The notes beneath the pieces are model-generated. The model searched no databases, was not told the origin of the DNA, and saw nothing but the letters and a program-made list of their open reading frames with translations. Position numbers and translations under genes: made by a program. A stretch of 64,000 nt of DNA from Liquorilactobacillus oeni DSM 19972 (lineage in GTDB: Bacteria; Bacillota; Bacilli; Lactobacillales; Lactobacillaceae): NCBI RefSeq assembly GCF_001436275.1, contig NZ_AZEH01000025.1, forward strand, positions 149,414 through 213,413, read 5' to 3'. Positions 60,703 to 64,000 of this stretch are shown piece by piece (position 1 is the first letter of the stretch; each line of letters starts with the position of its first letter).

Positions 60703-61359
60703 GTGAAAAGAGATAATCAGTTATTCGCCGTACATAATTTTGCAAAGAGACAACTTGGCTCTGATCGTTCAGGACATGGATTCGATCATATAGAACGTGT
60801 CGTTAATATGGCTAAAAAAATATTAACAAAAGAAAATGCAGATCCGCTCATTACTCTAAGTGCAGCTTATTTACATGATGTTTCTGATGAAAAACTGTTT
60901 GACGACCCCGAAGAGCAGGGACAATTGATTCTTCGTCTTCTGACGGAACATGCATTTTCTCCGGCTCAGATCGAAGAGATTACTGCCATCATTAAAAATC
61001 TGTCTTTCAGTAAAACACTGAATAATAAAACGCAGAGGCTGTCGCTTGCAGGACAAATCGTACAAGACGCTGATAGGCTTGATGCTATTGGAGCCATTGG
61101 AATCACACGCGCAATTTATTATGGAGGAAAACACGCAGAAACCATCTACGATCCAAACATTGCCCCTAGAGAAAAGATGACAAAAGAAGAATACCGCAAC
61201 TTAGATAATGAAACAATCATTAATCATTTTTATGAAAAACTGCTTAAACTCAAAGATATGATGAATACAAAAACAGCAAAAAAGATTGCTGCTGGCCGTC
61301 AGAAAATAATGCTGGATTACCTTAACCAGTTCAAGGCTGAATGGTCCGCAGAAAAATAG
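60703..61359 (+). CDS. HD-domain phosphohydrolase (YedJ/YpgQ-like)
   Basis: A 218-residue HD-superfamily protein. The metal-binding residues are visible as GHGFDHIERVV (His), YLHDVSDEK (HD pair) and VQDADRLDAIGA (Asp). It matches the YedJ/YpgQ group, some of which are (d)NTP diphosphohydrolases. It starts with GTG at 60703, with GGGAG seven bases upstream, and is the first rightward gene after the glycosyltransferase. The stop is followed by an inverted repeat shared with the zinc operon control region. Confidence 0.88.
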   Translation: MKRDNQLFAVHNFAKRQLGSDRSGHGFDHIERVVNMAKKILTKENADPLITLSAAYLHDVSDEKLFDDPEEQGQLILRLLTEHAFSPAQIEEITAIIKNLSFSKTLNNKTQRLSLAGQIVQDADRLDAIGAIGITRAIYYGGKHAETIYDPNIAPREKMTKEEYRNLDNETIINHFYEKLLKLKDMMNTKTAKKIAAGRQKIMLDYLNQFKAEWSAEK

Positions 61360-61368
61360 GAAAAGCAG

Positions 61369-61446
61369 TAAAGCGTAATTAAACTTCGTAAGTTACCGAT
61401 AATAACGCAGTTCTTTTTTATCAAAAATAGTAATAATTACGCTTTA
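61369..61446 (+). repeat. 13-bp inverted repeat with Zur-like box
   Basis: TAAAGCGTAATTA (61369-61381) and its exact complement (61434-61446) are 52 bases apart. The right arm overlaps GTAATAATTAC (61430-61440), a perfect 5-1-5 palindrome like a Zur box. The arms could be a terminator stem for the HD gene, a distant operator pair, or both. Confidence 0.55.
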
Positions 61447-61461
61447 ATGCCAAAAATCGAC

Positions 61462-61509
61462 TTGACAGTGACCGTTAATTTAGCTAACATTCCAAATTGT
61501 AATCATTAC
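61462..61509 (+). promoter_or_regulatory. Promoter and Zur box of the zinc ABC operon
   Basis: TTGACA (61462-61467), 17 bp, TAACAT (61485-61490). Immediately downstream GTAATCATTAC (61499-61509) is a perfect palindrome matching the Fur-family Zur site. It covers the start of transcription, so zinc-bound Zur would block initiation. Confidence 0.8.
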
Positions 61510-61535
61510 TACTTTTGATAAAAATGGAGGAGTCT

Positions 61536-62408
61536 ATGAAAAAGGCCAGTTATTTTTTAGCAATACTTATTTTAAGCTTATTTCTAACAAGCTGCAGCAA
61601 TAGTTCTAAAAACACCTCTCAAAAGGACAGCATCAAAGTTGTGACAACAACTGATTTTTATGGTGAAGTTGCGCGAGCAGTTTTGGGCAGCCATGGCCAA
61701 GTGACCTCAATCATAAACAACCCGAATATTGATCCGCATGACTATGAACCAACTACAAAAACAGCTAAAGAAGTTTCTAAGGCTGATCTACTTATCTATA
61801 ATGGTATTGGATATGACAGCTGGGCTAAAAAACTTGGCGGTTCAAAAAAGATTGCTGTCGGTGAAGATATTATGAAGAAAAAAGATGGAGATAATGAACA
61901 TCTTTGGTATAACAGCAAAACAATCCCCAAGATGGCTGATTACTTAGCAACTTACTATGGTAAGCTCGATCCCGCACATAAGCAGTCCTACCGTAAAAAT
62001 GCCCGAAAATATATCGCCAGCCTTGACGGACTTACAAAGTTAACAGCCCAAATCAAACAAAATAGCGGCAATAAACCCGTAGACGTGAGTGAACCTGTTT
62101 TTGACTATGCTCTAGCAGATATGGGTTATCGTGTTAACAATAACCACTTTGCGGATTCAGTTGAAAAGGGAACTGATCCTTCACCCAGTGATATTCGAAA
62201 AATGCAGACTGACATTACACAGCATAAAATTGCTTTTTTTGTCAGGAACACACAGGCTGAGGACAAAGTAGTAACCAACCTCGTTGCCCTGTGTAAAAAA
62301 AATAATGTTCCTGTAGTTAACATTACCGAAACATTGCCTGCACATAAAAATTATTTTAACTGGATGAAATCACAATACCAGCAAGTCTTAAACATACAAA
62401 AAAGGTGA
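61536..62408 (+). CDS. adcA: Zinc ABC transporter substrate-binding lipoprotein
   Basis: A 290-residue metal-binding lipoprotein of the ZnuA/AdcA/TroA cluster. The signal peptide ends in LFLTSC, so it is anchored at the cell surface. Metal-binding landmarks are NIDPHDYEPT (first His), NEHLWYNSKTIPKMA (second His), EPVFDYALADMGY and VRNTQAEDKVV. No His-rich loop is present, so manganese is possible, but the Zur box favours zinc. The start at 61536 is set by GGAGG five bases upstream. It is the first gene of a three-gene operon. Confidence 0.9.
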   Translation: MKKASYFLAILILSLFLTSCSNSSKNTSQKDSIKVVTTTDFYGEVARAVLGSHGQVTSIINNPNIDPHDYEPTTKTAKEVSKADLLIYNGIGYDSWAKKLGGSKKIAVGEDIMKKKDGDNEHLWYNSKTIPKMADYLATYYGKLDPAHKQSYRKNARKYIASLDGLTKLTAQIKQNSGNKPVDVSEPVFDYALADMGYRVNNNHFADSVEKGTDPSPSDIRKMQTDITQHKIAFFVRNTQAEDKVVTNLVALCKKNNVPVVNITETLPAHKNYFNWMKSQYQQVLNIQKR

Positions 62409-62420
62409 GCGTTGATACTA

Positions 62421-63089
62421 ATGAAAACAATACTCGAAGTAAAAAATCTCAACCTGCGTGTTCCTGAAAAACAATTATTTACAAACCTCAGTTTCAGTAT
62501 CCCTGCTAACCGGTTAACATGTATGACAGGTGAAAATGGAGTTGGTAAAACTACACTGGCAAAGCATCTATTAAAATCTGCTGGAAAAGATAATGCTCAT
62601 GTTGAGTTTGCCGTTAAAAGAACACAGATCCAGTATGTGCCGCAGCTGCGTAATATTGATGATGACTTTCCTTTGAGTGTTCATGATTTTGTTGCACTGG
62701 GACTGAAAAGATCACGCTTCTTGTGGTACAGCAAGGCTGAACGTCAACTCTTAAAAAGGGTATTAGCAGATACCCACTTGAATAAGATTCAAAAAGAAGC
62801 CCTTGGTGCGGCTTCTGGTGGAGAAAAGCAGCGTGCTTTTTTGGCACAGGCTCTTTGTGCTGAACCCCGGCTGTTGATTCTTGACGAGGCCACAGCTAGT
62901 TTAGATAAAGATGCAAAGCATAAGTTGCTGAAACTGATTAGCAATTTAATCGCGGAAAAAAAGATTACCGTCCTTTTTATCACGCACGATGCTGAATTGG
63001 TAGAAAAGTATGCCGACTATGAATTACTGCTGTCAGCTCAACAAGGAAAATTAATTAACCGGAGGCGAGATACCCATGCTGCAGTTTGA
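62421..63089 (+). CDS. adcC: Zinc ABC transporter ATPase
   Basis: A 222-residue ABC ATPase of the ZnuC/AdcC type. Walker A is GENGVGKTTL, the signature is ASGGEKQRA, Walker B is LLILDEATASLD and the switch His is in FITHD. The ATG at 62421 is listed; a TTG three codons upstream is a bit closer to AAAGGTGA. It overlaps the permease gene by 14 bases. Confidence 0.9.
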   Translation: MKTILEVKNLNLRVPEKQLFTNLSFSIPANRLTCMTGENGVGKTTLAKHLLKSAGKDNAHVEFAVKRTQIQYVPQLRNIDDDFPLSVHDFVALGLKRSRFLWYSKAERQLLKRVLADTHLNKIQKEALGAASGGEKQRAFLAQALCAEPRLLILDEATASLDKDAKHKLLKLISNLIAEKKITVLFITHDAELVEKYADYELLLSAQQGKLINRRRDTHAAV

Positions 63090-63900
63090 TTTTATGCGTT
63101 ATGCTTTTTTAGCTGGAATTTTTATTTCTATAATTTGCGGTTTAATGGGAACTTTTGTGGTCGCACGGCAAACATCCTTTTTCACACATACCCTTTCTGA
63201 AATTGGTTTTTCAGGAGCTGCATTTGGTATTTTTATCGGTATAAGTCCTCTTTTAGGAATGATTATCTTTACAATGGCCAGCGGACTTTTTATTGGAATC
63301 TCCGGCGATCGCCTCAGCCGGCGTGAAGCATCTATCAGCCTTTTTTCAGGAATTTTTATTGGGCTCGGAATTCTCTTCCTTTCGCTTTCAAACAAACAGT
63401 CTAATTATGCTACAAACATTCTTTTCGGCAGCATCGTCGGGATCAATATTGATAATCTTTATTCACTGATTTTCCTCAGCATTTTAATAATTATTGTAGT
63501 AGCCCTTTTATTTCGACAGCTTGCCTATAACTCTTTTGATGTTATCGGCTCAGAGTTTAACCAACGTCATAATCTGTTGATCTCAATCGCCTTTTTGTGC
63601 CTTTTAGCACTAACAATCAGTATTACCGCGCAAATTATCGGTTCGCTGTTGATCTTTGTGCTTTTAACGATCCCAGCTTCAGCAGCAAAGTATCTCTCTA
63701 CGTCCTTATGGAAAATGATTATACTGACTACGGGATTTTGCCTTTTAGGAATTTGGCTGGGGCTTTATCTCGCCTATGTCACTGATTGGCCTGTCAGTTT
63801 CTTCATTACTATAATTGAGGCCCTCATTTATGGAGCAGCTCTGTCTTACCATTATCTCAAAGGCAAGAGTGGCGCCCGCACAGCTGGCAGCAAAGTTTAG
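63076..63900 (+). CDS. adcB: Zinc ABC transporter permease
   Basis: A 274-residue membrane permease of the ABC-3 family with about eight helices. ARQTSFFTHTLSEIGFSGAAFG is the family signature near residues 31-52, followed by FGIFIGISP, and LLIFVLLTIPASAAKYLS is near residue 200. It begins inside the ATPase gene with GGAGG ten bases upstream. It ends the zinc operon; the next bases hold hairpins of a possible mobile element. Confidence 0.9.
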   Translation: MLQFDFMRYAFLAGIFISIICGLMGTFVVARQTSFFTHTLSEIGFSGAAFGIFIGISPLLGMIIFTMASGLFIGISGDRLSRREASISLFSGIFIGLGILFLSLSNKQSNYATNILFGSIVGINIDNLYSLIFLSILIIIVVALLFRQLAYNSFDVIGSEFNQRHNLLISIAFLCLLALTISITAQIIGSLLIFVLLTIPASAAKYLSTSLWKMIILTTGFCLLGIWLGLYLAYVTDWPVSFFITIIEALIYGAALSYHYLKGKSGARTAGSKV

Positions 63901-63949
63901 TAAAGATTATCGAAGAACAGCTGAACGAATTTTAATTTCTTTTTATCAT

Positions 63950-63993
63950 AACCACCCGTCTAACGGGTGGTTTGCTCCAGGGCTATAAGCCCT
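63950..63993 (+). mobile_element. Hairpin pair resembling an IS200/IS605-type end (partial)
   Basis: Two tight hairpins follow each other: AACCACCCGT-CTA-ACGGGTGGTT (63950-63972) and AGGGCT-ATA-AGCCCT (63979-63993), seven bases apart. Stacked short hairpins with three-base loops ending near TATG are what IS200/IS605-family ends look like. The window stops before any transposase could be seen, so a solo REP-like element or a terminator of the zinc operon remains possible. Confidence 0.45.
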
Positions 63994-64000
63994 ATGTATC

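Noticed and set aside
1..64000. CRISPR arrays, tRNA or rRNA genes, prophage or toxin-antitoxin pairs
   Set aside because: No regularly spaced repeats, no tRNA cloverleaf with CCA-type end and no matching gene families were seen on reading both strands.

Overview
The window looks like about 64 kb of chromosome from a motile low-GC Gram-positive, most likely a flagellated member of the Lactobacillaceae (the Liquorilactobacillus/Ligilactobacillus type of lineage). The evidence is: an rsmG-noc-parA-parB-DUF951-ychF-DUF1129 block of the kind found near the replication origin in lactobacilli; a Gram-positive flagellar set with no L- or P-ring genes; Bacillus-like chemotaxis with CheC, CheD and FliY; AGGAGG-type ribosome binding sites; and AT-rich intergenic DNA. 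No tRNA, rRNA, CRISPR array or intact transposon was seen. Species cannot be fixed from sequence alone. LAYOUT, 1-12 kb (housekeeping, nearly all minus strand): the end of an unknown gene; a corA broken by an in-frame stop; Mn superoxide dismutase; an AEC permease; a three-gene cystine-type amino-acid ABC transporter; and the DUF1129-ychF-DUF951-parB-parA-noc-rsmG block. The ABC operon is preceded by a strong promoter, a 32-codon leader ORF containing a Cys-x-Cys-x-Cys cluster, and an intrinsic terminator. This has the architecture of cysteine-responsive transcription attenuation and is the most interesting regulatory element in the window. 11.6-13.5 kb: a small membrane protein and a TetR regulator with a DUF4097-type membrane protein. 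The TetR/DUF4097 pair is flanked by two copies of a dispersed repeat of about 65 bp. 13.6-54.3 kb (motility and chemotaxis): three late filament and hook-junction blocks (fliS-fliT-fliD-flaG, hag, flgL-flgK-flgN-flgM), a chemotaxis/C-ring block (fliY-fliM-cheW-cheY-cheC-cheA-cheR-cheB-cheD-cheW-mcp), and a 24-gene early operon running leftward from flgB (49.5 kb) to an FtsE-like ATPase gene (30.9 kb). Diverging from flgB is motAB, and further right is a second chemoreceptor gene with a dCache sensor. 54.5-64 kb (accessory): an NmrA-like oxidoreductase, a GPH/MFS symporter, a YagU-like protein, a cysteine-free UDG-fold protein, a nucleoside hydrolase, a GT4 glycosyltransferase, an HD-domain phosphohydrolase and a Zur-box-controlled zinc ABC operon. 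The last 50 bases carry two tight hairpins resembling the end of an IS200/IS605-type element. HOW IT WORKS TOGETHER: the early flagellar operon has a clear sigma-A promoter (TTGAAA-17-TATAAT) and encodes FliA (sigma-28). Sigma-28 promoters (TAAA-like, 14-15 bp, GCCGATAT-like) can be read directly in front of mcp-che-fliM-fliY, flgM-N-K-L, hag, motAB and the second mcp. FlgM is the expected sigma-28 checkpoint. flhF, flhG, fliW and csrA are not present in the window. The C-ring genes fliM and fliY sit behind a sigma-28 promoter, which implies either read-through from the early operon or an unusual assembly hierarchy.
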